64,000 bases of DNA from Pseudomonas matsuisoli (GCF_014647635.1 NZ_BMPO01000006.1:1-64000), one strand, 5' to 3'; shown: positions 1 through 10,395, numbered from the stretch's first letter. Notes: generated by a model from the sequence alone, not told the origin. Numbers and translations are program-made.

Positions 1-87
1 TACTCGAATCCGCCTTCCGTGCAACCTTTAATTTAAACCTAAACCCTTGATCTACAAGGCTTTTCAGGTTCAGGCTGCGCCGGAAGT

Positions 88-122
88 GGTGCGCATTATA
101 GGCCCTCAAATCAGGCCGTCAA
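88..122 (-). promoter_or_regulatory. Strong leftward promoter, probably rRNA operon P1
   Basis: Read on the minus strand there is a -35 box TTGACG (122-117), a 16-nt spacer and a perfect -10 box TATAAT (100-95), followed by the GC-rich discriminator GCGCACC. Near-consensus boxes with such a discriminator are typical of stable-RNA promoters. Transcription would leave the window at its left edge. In P. aeruginosa an rRNA operon lies beside msrPQ, which agrees, but no rRNA sequence is visible here, so the target is inferred. Confidence 0.6.
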
Positions 123-141
123 TAGGCAGATGACACTTTTA

Positions 142-750
142 TTATTCGCTGTTGCGCGCTGGCCTCCTTTTAATGAGCCATGCGCGAACAACGCCTACTC
201 GCAACACCATCAATATGGCAAAGATCACGGCATAGACCGCCCAATTCCCGATGTCCGACCGGGCTATCCAAAGCATGTGGAGCAAGCCTAAGCAAACAGC
301 CAGATAAACCAGTCGATGCAGTGGCTTCCACTTCTTACCTAACAACCGCATCGCCCGTCTATTGGAACTGCCTGCTAACGGCAGCAGCACTAAGAACGCT
401 AGAAAACCCACCAAAATATAGGGCCGCCGCTGAATTTCGACAGCCAGCTGGCTCCATTCAAAGCCAAGCACAAAGGACAGGTAAGCCAGCAGGTGCAAAA
501 GTGCATAAGCAAATGACCACAGCCCGAGCTGACGCCGGAAGGCGATCCAGCGCCAACCTGTAAGTTGTTGAAGCGGCGACATGCATAAGGTAGCCAGCAA
601 CAACCCCAGCGACCATTGTCCGAGATTCCATAAGAGCACCCGACCTGGATCGGGACCTAGTGCGAACGTCCACGCCTGATAGAACCAATAGCCGAGCGGG
701 CAAAGCAACGTAAGAAACAACGCAAGCCGCAAGTACGGATGCGGCATCAA
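142..750 (-). CDS. msrQ: MsrQ, heme-binding membrane subunit of MsrPQ
   Basis: This 202-residue polytopic membrane protein belongs to the YedZ/ferric-reductase-like family. It passes electrons from the respiratory chain or a flavin partner to the periplasmic reductase MsrP for repair of oxidised methionines in envelope proteins. About six hydrophobic segments fill most of the chain, and His residues within them (for example the ALLHLL and LGLLHML stretches) are candidate heme ligands. Its start overlaps the msrP stop by 4 nt (ATGA), so the two genes are translationally coupled. The length is normal for the family. Confidence 0.95.
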   Translation of the reverse strand: MMPHPYLRLALFLTLLCPLGYWFYQAWTFALGPDPGRVLLWNLGQWSLGLLLATLCMSPLQQLTGWRWIAFRRQLGLWSFAYALLHLLAYLSFVLGFEWSQLAVEIQRRPYILVGFLAFLVLLPLAGSSNRRAMRLLGKKWKPLHRLVYLAVCLGLLHMLWIARSDIGNWAVYAVIFAILMVLRVGVVRAWLIKRRPARNSE

Positions 751-1751
751 TAGTTCGCCCGCAGATCAAGCCCTGAATAGAGGCCTGCAACCTCATCTTC
801 GTATCCGTTGAACAGGCGGGTATCCATTAGATTCGGACTGAACAGGCCGCTAGGGAGGCGGCGTTCACGCGCTTGTGACCACCTTGGATGATCGACGTTT
901 GGATTAACGTTCGCGTAAAAGCCGTACTCGCTCGGAGCGAGCGACTCCCAACTCGTGCGAGGTTGCTCCGGTACGAACGAGATCTTAACGATGGACTTGA
1001 TGCTTTTGAAGCCGTACTTCCATGGAACGACTAGCCTTATTGGCGCACCGTTCTGATTAGGCAGACTGCGTCCGTACATACCGACAGCGAGCAACGTGAG
1101 CGGATGCATGGCCTCATCCATACGAAGCCCTTCGACATATGGCCAGTCCACTAGCGAAAAACTAGACCGAACCCCAGGCATTGCCTTTTCTTGAACGACG
1201 GTTTCCATCCGTACGTACTTAGCCTTCGAAGTCGGCTCTACCTGCCGGATCAGCCCTGACAGGGGAATGCCCAACCACGGAATCACCATTGACCAAGCCT
1301 CAACACAACGTAAGCGATAAATTCGCTCTTCAAGGCGGTCATCCGCCAAGAGTTTCGTCAGATCGTAACGACCGGGCTTGGCGACTTCGCCATCAATCAT
1401 TACTGTCCACGGCTCGACGACCAACCCCGACGCATTTCGCGCGGGATCGCCCTTGTTCGTACCGAACTCATAAAAATTATTGTAGGAAGTCGCATCCTTG
1501 AAAGGCGTGATGGGCTCATTGGTCGAAACCGCTTTCCAACGGGCATCGACCAAACGCGGCTCTAGCCATGCAGGTACATCGACGCTTGGTACGTCCGGAT
1601 ATTCCTGCGCGGCAAGGACCGCTGGAAGAGCACTTGCACCTAGACCTACAGCTGCACCCGCCTTCATGAAACCCCGGCGCGACAGGTAGACGCTTTCAGG
1701 CGTGACGTCAGACTCTTTGGCCTCAGAACGGGCCGGAAACTTGATTAGCAT
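747..1751 (-). CDS. msrP: MsrP, periplasmic methionine sulfoxide reductase catalytic subunit
   Basis: This is a molybdopterin-dependent reductase of the sulfite-oxidase fold (YedY), 334 residues. The N-terminus has a Tat signal with the twin arginine SRRGF at about residues 23-27, followed by an Ala-rich hydrophobic stretch, so it is exported folded with its cofactor. Cys149 in the LRCVEAW segment is the expected molybdenum ligand. The enzyme reduces methionine sulfoxide in periplasmic proteins using electrons from MsrQ, whose gene follows with a 4-nt overlap. Nothing in the sequence suggests loss of function. Confidence 0.96.
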   Translation of the reverse strand: MLIKFPARSEAKESDVTPESVYLSRRGFMKAGAAVGLGASALPAVLAAQEYPDVPSVDVPAWLEPRLVDARWKAVSTNEPITPFKDATSYNNFYEFGTNKGDPARNASGLVVEPWTVMIDGEVAKPGRYDLTKLLADDRLEERIYRLRCVEAWSMVIPWLGIPLSGLIRQVEPTSKAKYVRMETVVQEKAMPGVRSSFSLVDWPYVEGLRMDEAMHPLTLLAVGMYGRSLPNQNGAPIRLVVPWKYGFKSIKSIVKISFVPEQPRTSWESLAPSEYGFYANVNPNVDHPRWSQARERRLPSGLFSPNLMDTRLFNGYEDEVAGLYSGLDLRANY

Positions 1752-1804
1752 GCCTTAATCACTCCTACCAATACGTGCGCCACAGACCTCAGCTTTTTAT
1801 GCGA

Positions 1805-2620
1805 TTAGCTGTGCTTGCGGCGCTGCAATTGGATCAGGTATTGAATTGGACCTGAAGCGGCGTATGCAAGGAAGATCAACAGAAGAATGCGCGGCGGATC
1901 ACTGAAGATGACGGCGAACAACAGGACAACTACAAGAATCGCCACGAATGGCACACGACCCTTAAGGTCCAGATCCTTGAAGCTGTAATAGCGTATGTTG
2001 CTGACCATAAGCATCCCGGAGGCGGCTACGAGCACCGCGACGAAGAATGCCATGTCGGCGCCCCGGACGCCGGAGTCGCTGAACGCCCAGACGACACCAG
2101 CAACGACACCTGCAGCTGCAGGGCTTGCCAAACCAGTGAAATAGCGCTTGTCCACCTTTCCGATTTGCGTATTGAAACGGGCCAAACGCAGGGCCGCCCC
2201 TGCCACGTAAATAAAGGCGACCATCCATCCCGCTTTACCAATGCTGCCCAACGCCCACTCAAACGCAAGTATCGCCGGTGCCATTCCGAACGCGATCATG
2301 TCGGATAGGGAATCGTACTCCGCACCGAACGCGCTTTGTGTATTCGTAAGCCTTGCAACACGGCCGTCGAGACTATCAAGCACCATCGCAACGAAAATGG
2401 TCGCCGCGGCAACATAGAAATTGCCGTTCATGGCGTTGATAACGGAATAGAAACCGGCAAAGAGGTTGGCTGTTGTGAACAGGTTCGGAAGTAGATAGAC
2501 ACCACGGTGACGGACCTTCCGCCCTTCGTCGTCGTGCCCTTCTTCTATATGCTCATCGATAGGAAGAAGACTGTCCGGGGCGCGCTCGCTACCTGCGGTC
2601 TCATCGTGACGTTCACTCAT
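1805..2620 (-). CDS. pssA: CDP-diacylglycerol--serine O-phosphatidyltransferase
   Basis: This enzyme makes phosphatidylserine from CDP-diacylglycerol and L-serine, the committed step to phosphatidylethanolamine. The 271-residue protein carries the CDP-alcohol phosphatidyltransferase signature with D82, D85-G86, A89-R90, G99, D103 and D107. It has an acidic, charged N-terminal extension of about 40 residues and then several membrane helices, so it is the integral membrane (type II) form rather than the peripheral E. coli type. It lies between msrP and ilvC on the same strand. Confidence 0.94.
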   Translation of the reverse strand: MSERHDETAGSERAPDSLLPIDEHIEEGHDDEGRKVRHRGVYLLPNLFTTANLFAGFYSVINAMNGNFYVAAATIFVAMVLDSLDGRVARLTNTQSAFGAEYDSLSDMIAFGMAPAILAFEWALGSIGKAGWMVAFIYVAGAALRLARFNTQIGKVDKRYFTGLASPAAAGVVAGVVWAFSDSGVRGADMAFFVAVLVAASGMLMVSNIRYYSFKDLDLKGRVPFVAILVVVLLFAVIFSDPPRILLLIFLAYAASGPIQYLIQLQRRKHS

Positions 2621-2727
2621 ACTTTGGGGACCTTACACCGTAATCTGGTTATTTTTTCGACAGCCTACACGGGACGGCAGTTCGTGATGTGCTGCAGGCG
2701 CTTTATAGCAGAGGCCGCCCCCACAAC

Positions 2728-2753
2728 GAAAAAACGCGGCATTCGCCGCGTTT
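2728..2753 (-). terminator. Intrinsic terminator after ilvC
   Basis: A 9-bp stem (AAACGCGGC / GCCGCGTTT, arms 2732-2740 and 2745-2753) with a 4-nt loop is followed on the minus strand by a T-rich tract. It sits about 20 nt beyond the ilvC stop and should end the ilvIHC transcript. Confidence 0.85.
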
Positions 2754-2772
2754 CTTCTTTGATTGGAGCGCG

Positions 2773-3801
<1,029 letters not shown>

Positions 3802-3837
3802 TTATTGGCCTACCGGCCCATCAGTTGGCTACTTGTT

Positions 3838-4329
3838 CTAGACGCTCAACACTTTGTCGCCGCGTGCAATACCGGTCACACCGCTACGAACCGTTTCTAC
3901 GATTGCTGCAGTACCGATGGCCTGGATGAAGCTGTCGAGTTTGTCGCTGGTACCGGTCAGCTGGATCGTATAAGTGCTTCCCGTAACATCGACGATCTGT
4001 CCACGGAAGATATCGGTCGTGCGTTTTACCTCTGCCCGCTGAGCGCCGGTCGCCTTGACCTTAACCAGCATGAGCTCTCTTTCTATGTGGCCGCCCTCGG
4101 ACAAATTGACCAACTTCACCACCTCGATCAACTTGTTGAGGTTCTTGGTGATCTGTTCGATGGTCTCATCGTGGCCAATCGTAGTGAGCGTCAAACGCGA
4201 AAGCGTTGGATCCTCTGTGGCAGCAACGGTAAGGGTCTCGATGTTGTAGTTGCGCTGAGAAAAAAGCCCTACCACGCGTGAGAGCGCACCAGGTTCATTT
4301 TCAAGCAACAACGAAATGATATGACGCAT
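3838..4329 (-). CDS. ilvH: Acetolactate synthase small (regulatory) subunit
   Basis: This is the regulatory subunit of acetohydroxyacid synthase III type, 163 residues. An N-terminal ACT domain (about residues 1-80, starting MRHIISLLLENEPG) binds valine for feedback control, and a C-terminal domain contacts the catalytic subunit. The ATG at 4329 was chosen because it begins the conserved ACT domain and lies 2 nt after the ilvI stop. A longer reading from 4359 would run into ilvI and adds only unrelated residues. Confidence 0.96.
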   Translation of the reverse strand: MRHIISLLLENEPGALSRVVGLFSQRNYNIETLTVAATEDPTLSRLTLTTIGHDETIEQITKNLNKLIEVVKLVNLSEGGHIERELMLVKVKATGAQRAEVKRTTDIFRGQIVDVTGSTYTIQLTGTSDKLDSFIQAIGTAAIVETVRSGVTGIARGDKVLSV

Positions 4330-4331
4330 GA

Positions 4332-6053
4332 TCAGGTTCGCTCCGTCTTGCTCAGCCACATGTCCCGCATCGACCCGTCACGGATCTGCATGGGATACAC
4401 GTGCTCGCGTGTATCCACTGCAATGTCCATGAACACCAATCGATCTTTCAATGCGAAGGCCTCTTCCATCATCGGCTTGAGGTCCGAGAGGGAAGTAATC
4501 CGCATACCCACATGGCCGTAGGCTTCAGCGAGCTTCACGAAATCAGGCAGAGACTCCATATAGGAATGCGAATAACGACTGTTGTATTGCATGTCCTGCC
4601 ACTGGCGAACCATCCCCAATGCGCCGTTGTTGAGATTCACGATTTTCACCGGTAGGTCGTACTGCAGGCAGGTCGACATTTCCTGGATGTTCATCTGAAT
4701 GCTGCCTTCGCCCGTAACGCAGGCCACATCTGCATCGGGGAAATTCAGCTTCACCCCCATTGCAGCCGGGAATCCGAAGCCCATGGTTCCAAGACCACCA
4801 GAATTGATCCAGCGGTTCGGCTTGGCGAACGTGTAGTACTGGGCCGCGAACATCTGGTGTTGACCGACGTCCGAGGAAATATAGGCTTCGCCGCGCGTTA
4901 CCTCGCAAAGCGTTTCCACGACCGTTTGCGGCTTGATGATGCTTCCATCGCCCTTGTCGTAAGGAAACAGCCCGCGCGAACCGCGCCATTCTTCGATCTG
5001 CTTCCACCAACTCGCGACACCTTCAGGCGCGCCTGAACCGATCTCACGAACGATGGCGACCATTTCGGTCAACACACTGTCGACTGGGCCTACGATCGGA
5101 ATGTCGGCCTTGATCGTTTTCGAAATGGAAGCCGGATCAATGTCGATGTGGATGATCTTCGCGGTCGGGCAAAACTTAGCAGCGCCGTTAATGACCCGAT
5201 CATCGAACCGAGCACCCACAGCGAGAATGACGTCCGCATGGTGCATCGCAAGGTTGGCCGTATAGCTGCCATGCATCCCCAGCATTCCCAGAAAACGACG
5301 ATCCGTTCCTGGATACCCACCCAACCCCATCAGCGTGTTGGTCACCGGCAGGTTCAGCATCTGCGCCAGCTCGGTCAGCGGCGCCGAGGCATTGCCCATG
5401 ATGACTCCGCCGCCCGAATAGAGAACCGGGCGCTTGGCGGCCAATAGCATTTCGGCCGCTTTGCGGATCTGACCGGAATGCCCACGCGTCGCGGGGTTGT
5501 AGGAGCGCAGCTTGGCTTTCTTCGGAAAGACGTACTCGAACTTTTCCGCCGGGTTCGTCAAGTCCTTGGGAATATCGATGACTACCGGCCCCGGACGACC
5601 GGATTGCGCGATATAGAATGCTTTTTTCATCACTTCCGGAATTTCGGAAGGATGCTTGATCATAAAGCTGTGCTTCACGATAGGCCGGGAAATACCGATC
5701 ATGTCGGTTTCCTGGAACGCATCGGTGCCGACCATGTTGCTCGCCACCTGTCCCGAAATAATCACCATCGGGATCGAATCCATGTATGCCGTAGCGATAC
5801 CGGTGATTGCGTTCGTTGCGCCAGGCCCGGAGGTTACCAATACGACGCCCGCTTTGCCGGTCGCTCGTGCATAACCATCGGCCATGTGCGTGGCCGCCTG
5901 CTCATGGCGAACAAGGATGTGCGTGACTTCCTTTTCCTTGAACAAGGCATCGTAAATATGAAGGAGGGCGCCACCCGGGTACCCATAAATATGCTTAACG
6001 CCTTCGTCACGCAGGAAGCGGACGACCATTTCAGCGCCGGACAAGAGCTCCAC
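4332..6053 (-). CDS. ilvI: Acetolactate synthase large (catalytic) subunit
   Basis: This thiamine-diphosphate enzyme condenses pyruvate with pyruvate or 2-oxobutyrate at the entry of branched-chain amino acid synthesis. Counted from the chosen start it has 573 residues, with the catalytic Glu at about residue 51 in the RHEQAA motif and a ThDP/Mg motif reading GEGSIQMN. Three in-frame GTG codons (6071, 6062, 6053) could start it. The one at 6053 has the sequence GAGGT 7 nt upstream and gives the usual family N-terminus MELLSGAEM, so it is preferred. It heads the ilvIHC operon. Confidence 0.97.
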   Translation of the reverse strand: MELLSGAEMVVRFLRDEGVKHIYGYPGGALLHIYDALFKEKEVTHILVRHEQAATHMADGYARATGKAGVVLVTSGPGATNAITGIATAYMDSIPMVIISGQVASNMVGTDAFQETDMIGISRPIVKHSFMIKHPSEIPEVMKKAFYIAQSGRPGPVVIDIPKDLTNPAEKFEYVFPKKAKLRSYNPATRGHSGQIRKAAEMLLAAKRPVLYSGGGVIMGNASAPLTELAQMLNLPVTNTLMGLGGYPGTDRRFLGMLGMHGSYTANLAMHHADVILAVGARFDDRVINGAAKFCPTAKIIHIDIDPASISKTIKADIPIVGPVDSVLTEMVAIVREIGSGAPEGVASWWKQIEEWRGSRGLFPYDKGDGSIIKPQTVVETLCEVTRGEAYISSDVGQHQMFAAQYYTFAKPNRWINSGGLGTMGFGFPAAMGVKLNFPDADVACVTGEGSIQMNIQEMSTCLQYDLPVKIVNLNNGALGMVRQWQDMQYNSRYSHSYMESLPDFVKLAEAYGHVGMRITSLSDLKPMMEEAFALKDRLVFMDIAVDTREHVYPMQIRDGSMRDMWLSKTERT

Positions 6054-6071
6054 GTTATTCACCTCTAACAC

Positions 6072-6446
6072 GCTAGAACGCCATTCAGGGGGAGAACGGC
6101 TCCAATAGGTTTACTTGCTAGTAGAGCATGAGCGACGGTGGTCGCCGACTACGTCAGCATACTTGGCAAGTATTGGGATACTCCGAACGTTTGGAGAGCA
6201 TCCCACCCAGCGCGAGGTAACGCGTTGCGGGTGTTGCAGAAGTCGGCACGGGTATGCGCCTCATGTCTACTGAGCTGCAGGCAGCTTGCGGCTGGCTCCA
6301 CTACAGTTGACGCGACATTGTTAAGTCTTCAAACGTGGCAAGTCAACCCGTTCAGCTGAAACTTCGCCCGTTAGTAAGCTAAATCATTTCCAAAGCACGG
6401 CCTTTGCTATAGTCGCCGCGTAGCGTCGAGAGAAAGGATCTCCACT
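6072..6446. promoter_or_regulatory. Divergent ilvI / DUF4124-gene intergenic region
   Basis: These 375 nt hold no convincing gene. On the minus strand a possible ilvI promoter is TTGACT (6346-6341) with TTAACA 16 nt later, which would leave a leader of about 250 nt. The leader contains the 15-nt inverted repeat ATACTTGGCAAGTAT (6159-6173) and a small hairpin GCGAC-GGTG-GTCGC (6132-6145). No leader peptide rich in Leu, Val or Ile codons and no intrinsic terminator were found. On the plus strand TATAGT (6408-6413) may be the -10 box for the downstream gene. Confidence 0.4.
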
Positions 6447-6890
6447 ATGCGTCGCATCCTCACAGGGTTTGCCCTAACAATTGCCTTCAGCAACGCCGCT
6501 TTTGCTGTGCAGGTTTATAAATGGCAAGACTCGAGCGGCGTCATCCATTTCTCCGCTCTTCCTCCGGAGGATGCTTCTGCGGTCAAGGTCGACACTCGCC
6601 TTGCGCAACTGAGCAAAGGCGGTTTTCCACCGGCGCTGCCAAAGCTAGATAGCCAGATCGCCGCAGACGAGCAATTGGCCATTGATGAACGCGTGAAGGC
6701 GCAGGTCGCGCAGCAAGAGGTGAACAGGAAGAAAGCATGCACCATGCTTCGGACCAACCTGTCGCATCTGAAAAACAATCCGCGCGTTCGTATCGAAGAG
6801 CCCGCCGGACAAATGAGAAGGCTGACCGAGGAAGAGCGTCAAGCGCGTATCAAAGATACGGAAAAAGGGATCGGCGCAAACTGCGCCTGA
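6447..6890 (+). CDS. DUF4124 domain-containing exported protein
   Basis: This 147-residue protein begins with a cleavable signal peptide (about residues 1-21, ending AFA) directly followed by the DUF4124 pattern VYKWQDSSGVIHFS. Proteins of this family are small periplasmic or envelope proteins of unknown function. The C-terminal half is charged and probably helical, with one Cys pair candidate (around the KKACTML and ANCA segments). It has an AAGGA ribosome binding site and stands alone, divergent from ilvI and convergent with yqcC. Confidence 0.85.
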   Translation: MRRILTGFALTIAFSNAAFAVQVYKWQDSSGVIHFSALPPEDASAVKVDTRLAQLSKGGFPPALPKLDSQIAADEQLAIDERVKAQVAQQEVNRKKACTMLRTNLSHLKNNPRVRIEEPAGQMRRLTEEERQARIKDTEKGIGANCA

Positions 6891-6900
6891 ACCCCTCGCC

Positions 6901-7227
6901 CTAGCCGGTAATAAGCGCGTCGAAACGACCGAGCGCCTCTATTAGAGGCCTAGCATCGGCTAGCCGCGCTTGGTAAACGTATTCTGCCATTGATCGTATG
7001 CCCGACGTCGTCGGCAGTTCCGCGTCTTGCTCGATCATCAGCTTCATACGCGGCAAGAATATCCACTGAAGCCACTGCGAGAAATCCAGCGTATCGACGC
7101 AGAATGGCTGCTCGCTTGTAAGCGCCTTGTCTGGTGGTGGAATATCCTCCCACCATCCCAATCGGCGCAACTCCCGCTCTACCAGCAGCAGTTGATCCGC
7201 AAGCAGCGGTAGGCGACTGTCAGTCAC
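6901..7227 (-). CDS. yqcC: YqcC family protein
   Basis: This 108-residue cytoplasmic protein matches the YqcC/DUF446 family: a Leu/Arg-rich N-terminal helix, the conserved segment LDFSQWLQWIFLPRM in the middle, and a second helical part. The family function is not established; elsewhere it often sits next to truC or cell-envelope genes. Its start overlaps the stop of lpoP by 4 nt, so it is the last gene of an mrcB-lpoP-yqcC unit. Confidence 0.88.
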   Translation of the reverse strand: MTDSRLPLLADQLLLVERELRRLGWWEDIPPPDKALTSEQPFCVDTLDFSQWLQWIFLPRMKLMIEQDAELPTTSGIRSMAEYVYQARLADARPLIEALGRFDALITG

Positions 7228-7937
7228 GACCCCACCCGTGCACGCTGGCGCGCTTCGTTGGCCCCTGCCGTATCACCCTGACTCTCACGCGCCTTGGCGA
7301 TGATGTTCCACAAGCCAGCCTGCAAAGTCTGGCGACCGTTGGCGTACGTCAGTCCTCGGCGGGCGAACTGTTCAGCCTGAGCGGCGTCCCCTTGCACAAG
7401 ACGGACTTCAGCCAGCCGATACAGGACCTGAGGCTCGCGAGGGGCGATACGTTGCGCCCGCTCCAAACTGGACGCTGCGCCGTTCAGATCGCCCGAGCTT
7501 TGCAAACTCTGAGCGGTGGTCAGCAGCGCCAGCACCGGCCCATCGAGCTGTTCATCGGCAGCCAAACCTGAACCGGCACTCGTCCCCGCATTAGCGCTAG
7601 GAATACCCGTAGGCGAAGACGCCCCCGGTGCAGCAGACGGCGTGTAGACCGGCTGCGCGGCAGGCGCCGGCGCGTTGAACCCAGAATCGTTCGCCGGAAA
7701 CGTTTCTAATGGCGCGCTGGACGCACCTTGAGGGACCATCACGACGACCCCCGATTCTTCGGGCGTCGGTGCCGCTTGCCGCTGAGGCTGTGCTTGGCTG
7801 TACCCTCGATTCGCGTTTCCCTGCTGACTCGAAGACAGCGGCGCACCTGCATCCACGACAGGGACCGAACCACGCGGGTTGGTCGAACATCCAGTCGCCA
7901 GCGCCAATAGCGCTAACGTGAAAAGGCATTTCTTCAC
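7224..7937 (-). CDS. lpoP: LpoP-type TPR outer-membrane lipoprotein, PBP1b activator
   Basis: The 237-residue product starts at a GTG (7937) preceded by AGGAG, giving a classic lipoprotein signal with lipobox LATGC and lipidated Cys17. A long Pro/Ala/Gln/Ser-rich linker (about residues 20-130) would span from the outer membrane to the peptidoglycan, and the C-terminal 90 residues hold TPR-like helices (ALLTTAQSLQ, AASSLERAQRIAPREP). In P. aeruginosa the TPR lipoprotein LpoP is required for PBP1b function. Here the gene follows mrcB by 15 nt, which supports that role. The longer reading from TTG 7952 lacks a ribosome binding site. Confidence 0.8.
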   Translation of the reverse strand: MKKCLFTLALLALATGCSTNPRGSVPVVDAGAPLSSSQQGNANRGYSQAQPQRQAAPTPEESGVVVMVPQGASSAPLETFPANDSGFNAPAPAAQPVYTPSAAPGASSPTGIPSANAGTSAGSGLAADEQLDGPVLALLTTAQSLQSSGDLNGAASSLERAQRIAPREPQVLYRLAEVRLVQGDAAQAEQFARRGLTYANGRQTLQAGLWNIIAKARESQGDTAGANEARQRARVGS

Positions 7938-7952
7938 ACCATCACTCCTCAA

Positions 7953-10277
7953 TTACTGGAGCCAGCCGCGGACCCAATCCATCACCGTATCGGAGGGCGG
8001 TTGATCGGGCTGACCACAGGCAGCGCCAGCAACCGGCTCACTGCCTCGAATATAGGGCATCTGTACCGCATTCTGGCACCCTTGCGCAGAGCCTTGTCCA
8101 CTGTACGCATCGATCCACGCGTAATCGACATTGTCGGGTACCGGCATATCCAGAGACATCGGATAGGTCTTACCCATGTATCCCGACCAAATCTGCAATG
8201 CACCGGTCGCTCCGGTCAGAGGCGTTTTCCCGTTGTCATCACGGCCGATCCACACGACGGCTAACTGATCCTGGCTGAAGCCGGCAAACCAGCTATCACG
8301 GGAATCATTCGTGGTGCCGGTCTTGCCGGCAAGATTCACCGAAGACGGTACCTGATTGTAGGCCGAACGCCCGGTCCCTTCGCGCATTACGCGTTGCATC
8401 GCATTCTGGACCAGGAAGATCGCGCCGGGATCGACAGCCTGCTGGATCTGGAACGGATACCGCTTCAGAGGCTCCCCGTCCGCAGCAAGAACGCTCCGGA
8501 TCCCGCGAAGCGGCGTATTGAAACCACCATTCGCGATCGTCTGGTACATCGTGGCCACTTCCATCGGGGTAAGCGCCCCCGCACCGAGCAACATCGACGG
8601 GTACGCAGGCCACTGCCGGCTGACACCGAGTTTCTCGATCGTTTTCAGAACGTTTGGCACACCCACATCCAGCCCCAAACGCGCGCTCGATAGGTTGTAC
8701 GAATTCATCAACCCTTGATAAAGATAAATGGTGCCGTGCGCTTTTCGATCATAGTTCTGGGGGCTCCACACCTGGCCGTCAGCGCCTTTTACCGAGAACG
8801 GCTCATCCTGTAGCCAGCTCGTCAGCGTGTATTTGGTCGGCTGTTCAAGCGCCGTCAGGTATATAGCCGGCTTGATCAACGAGCCAATCGGACGCACCGC
8901 ATCGAGTGCACGGTTAAAGCCTGCAAATCGCGTCTGGCGGCTACCGATCAAAGCCTGGATTTCGCCGTTTTCGGGGTCGGCGACCACCATCGCTGCTTCG
9001 GTCTCGTCGACACCCTTGCGGCCATCGAGGCGCTTGAAGGTATCGGTCATGGCCGCCTCGGCCTTCCACTGCTTGATCGGATCGAAGCTGGTGAAGATAC
9101 GCAGACCTTCCTCGGTCAAGTCCTCTTCACGATAGTCCTCGCGGAGCTGGCGTTTGACCAAATCCAGGAACGCCGGGAATGAGCTGTCCGCTACGCTGCC
9201 CCGAGCGGTTACGCCGAGCGGACGCTTCTTGGCGGCATCGATTTCCTCAACCGTTGCAACACCCTGTTCAGCCATTACGTCCAGGACGATGTTACGGCGC
9301 TCCAACGCCCGCTCGGGATGGCGGCGTGGGTTGTAATAAGTCGGGCCCTTGACCATGCCGACCAGCAAGGCGACCTGATGCAATTGCAACTCGGAAAACG
9401 GCTGCCCGAAGAAATATTGGCTGGCGAGCCCAAAACCATGGATCGCCCGCGGACCGTCCTGGCCGAGGAAAACCTCGTTCAGGTAAGCCTCGAGGATTTC
9501 CTGTTTGTCGTAATGCATTTCCAGCAGGACGGCCATCATGGCCTCGGTGCCTTTACGGGACAGGCTTCGCTCATTGGTCAGGAAGAAGTTCTTCACCAAC
9601 TGCTGGGTCAGCGTGCTGCCGCCCTGGCGCACTTCACCCGAGGTTGCATTGACCCAGACCGCGCGCATGATTGATTTGGGCGACACGCCGAAGTGGCTGA
9701 AGAATTCGCGATCTTCCACCGCAACGAGCGTCTCGACTAACCGCGATGGCGCCTGGTCGAGCTTCACCAGAATCCGATCTTCCTGTTGGGCAGGATAAAT
9801 CCCGCCAATAAGCATCGGTTCCATCCGTGCAACTGGCAGGGGGCTGCCGCTAGCTTCAGTTAGACCAGCGACCGAGTTGCCAGAGAATCGCACGCGAATG
9901 CCGCGCGATGGCTCAGCGCCCTCGTAAGATTGGAAGCCCCGGGTATGCAAATCGATTGTGTTGCCGGACACGGACGCATCGCCTGGACCGTCCGCAACGC
10001 TCTCACGGCGATAACCCAGCGCATCGAGCTCGCGGAGGAAATCGTCCTTGCTCAACCTTTGGCCGGCGAACAGCTCGAGCGGGCGCGCGTAGACCTTCGC
10101 GGGAATGGTCCACCGTTTGCCGGAGAATTTCTGCTGAACGACCGCATCCAGATAGATCGCGAACCCAGCCAAAATGACGAGACCGACAAGACCAATCTTG
10201 AAGGCCCATCCTAACCAGGGGCGAAGTCCACGGGAGCGGCGTTTGGAACGGGAGCGAGGGGAGCGTGCACGTGTCAT
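7953..10277 (-). CDS. mrcB: Penicillin-binding protein 1B (bifunctional peptidoglycan synthase)
   Basis: This class A PBP polymerises and cross-links peptidoglycan. Its 774 residues comprise a basic cytoplasmic tail, a membrane helix (about 26-45), a UB2H-like domain (about 55-150), a GT51 glycosyltransferase domain with catalytic Glu188 in VEDREFF and the GGSTLTQQLVKN motif, and a transpeptidase domain with Ser466-x-x-Lys469 (GSLIKP), SYN at 526-528 and KTG at 652-654. It heads an operon with the likely activator lpoP. The short C-terminal tail contains two Cys residues. Confidence 0.97.
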   Translation of the reverse strand: MTRARSPRSRSKRRSRGLRPWLGWAFKIGLVGLVILAGFAIYLDAVVQQKFSGKRWTIPAKVYARPLELFAGQRLSKDDFLRELDALGYRRESVADGPGDASVSGNTIDLHTRGFQSYEGAEPSRGIRVRFSGNSVAGLTEASGSPLPVARMEPMLIGGIYPAQQEDRILVKLDQAPSRLVETLVAVEDREFFSHFGVSPKSIMRAVWVNATSGEVRQGGSTLTQQLVKNFFLTNERSLSRKGTEAMMAVLLEMHYDKQEILEAYLNEVFLGQDGPRAIHGFGLASQYFFGQPFSELQLHQVALLVGMVKGPTYYNPRRHPERALERRNIVLDVMAEQGVATVEEIDAAKKRPLGVTARGSVADSSFPAFLDLVKRQLREDYREEDLTEEGLRIFTSFDPIKQWKAEAAMTDTFKRLDGRKGVDETEAAMVVADPENGEIQALIGSRQTRFAGFNRALDAVRPIGSLIKPAIYLTALEQPTKYTLTSWLQDEPFSVKGADGQVWSPQNYDRKAHGTIYLYQGLMNSYNLSSARLGLDVGVPNVLKTIEKLGVSRQWPAYPSMLLGAGALTPMEVATMYQTIANGGFNTPLRGIRSVLAADGEPLKRYPFQIQQAVDPGAIFLVQNAMQRVMREGTGRSAYNQVPSSVNLAGKTGTTNDSRDSWFAGFSQDQLAVVWIGRDDNGKTPLTGATGALQIWSGYMGKTYPMSLDMPVPDNVDYAWIDAYSGQGSAQGCQNAVQMPYIRGSEPVAGAACGQPDQPPSDTVMDWVRGWLQ

Positions 10278-10395
10278 GGCGGCGGATTATACGCATTTCA
10301 TCGTGGTCGGCTATGGACGTCCGGCGGTTTGCACCTCAGAGATTCGCGGCCAATAATGCGGGCCATTTGATGACAACTCATAAGGACTGCCCGCC

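Noticed and set aside
6138-6359. A 73-codon plus-strand frame in the ilvI upstream region
   Set aside because: There is no ribosome binding site or family resemblance, and it covers the likely ilvI leader and promoter.
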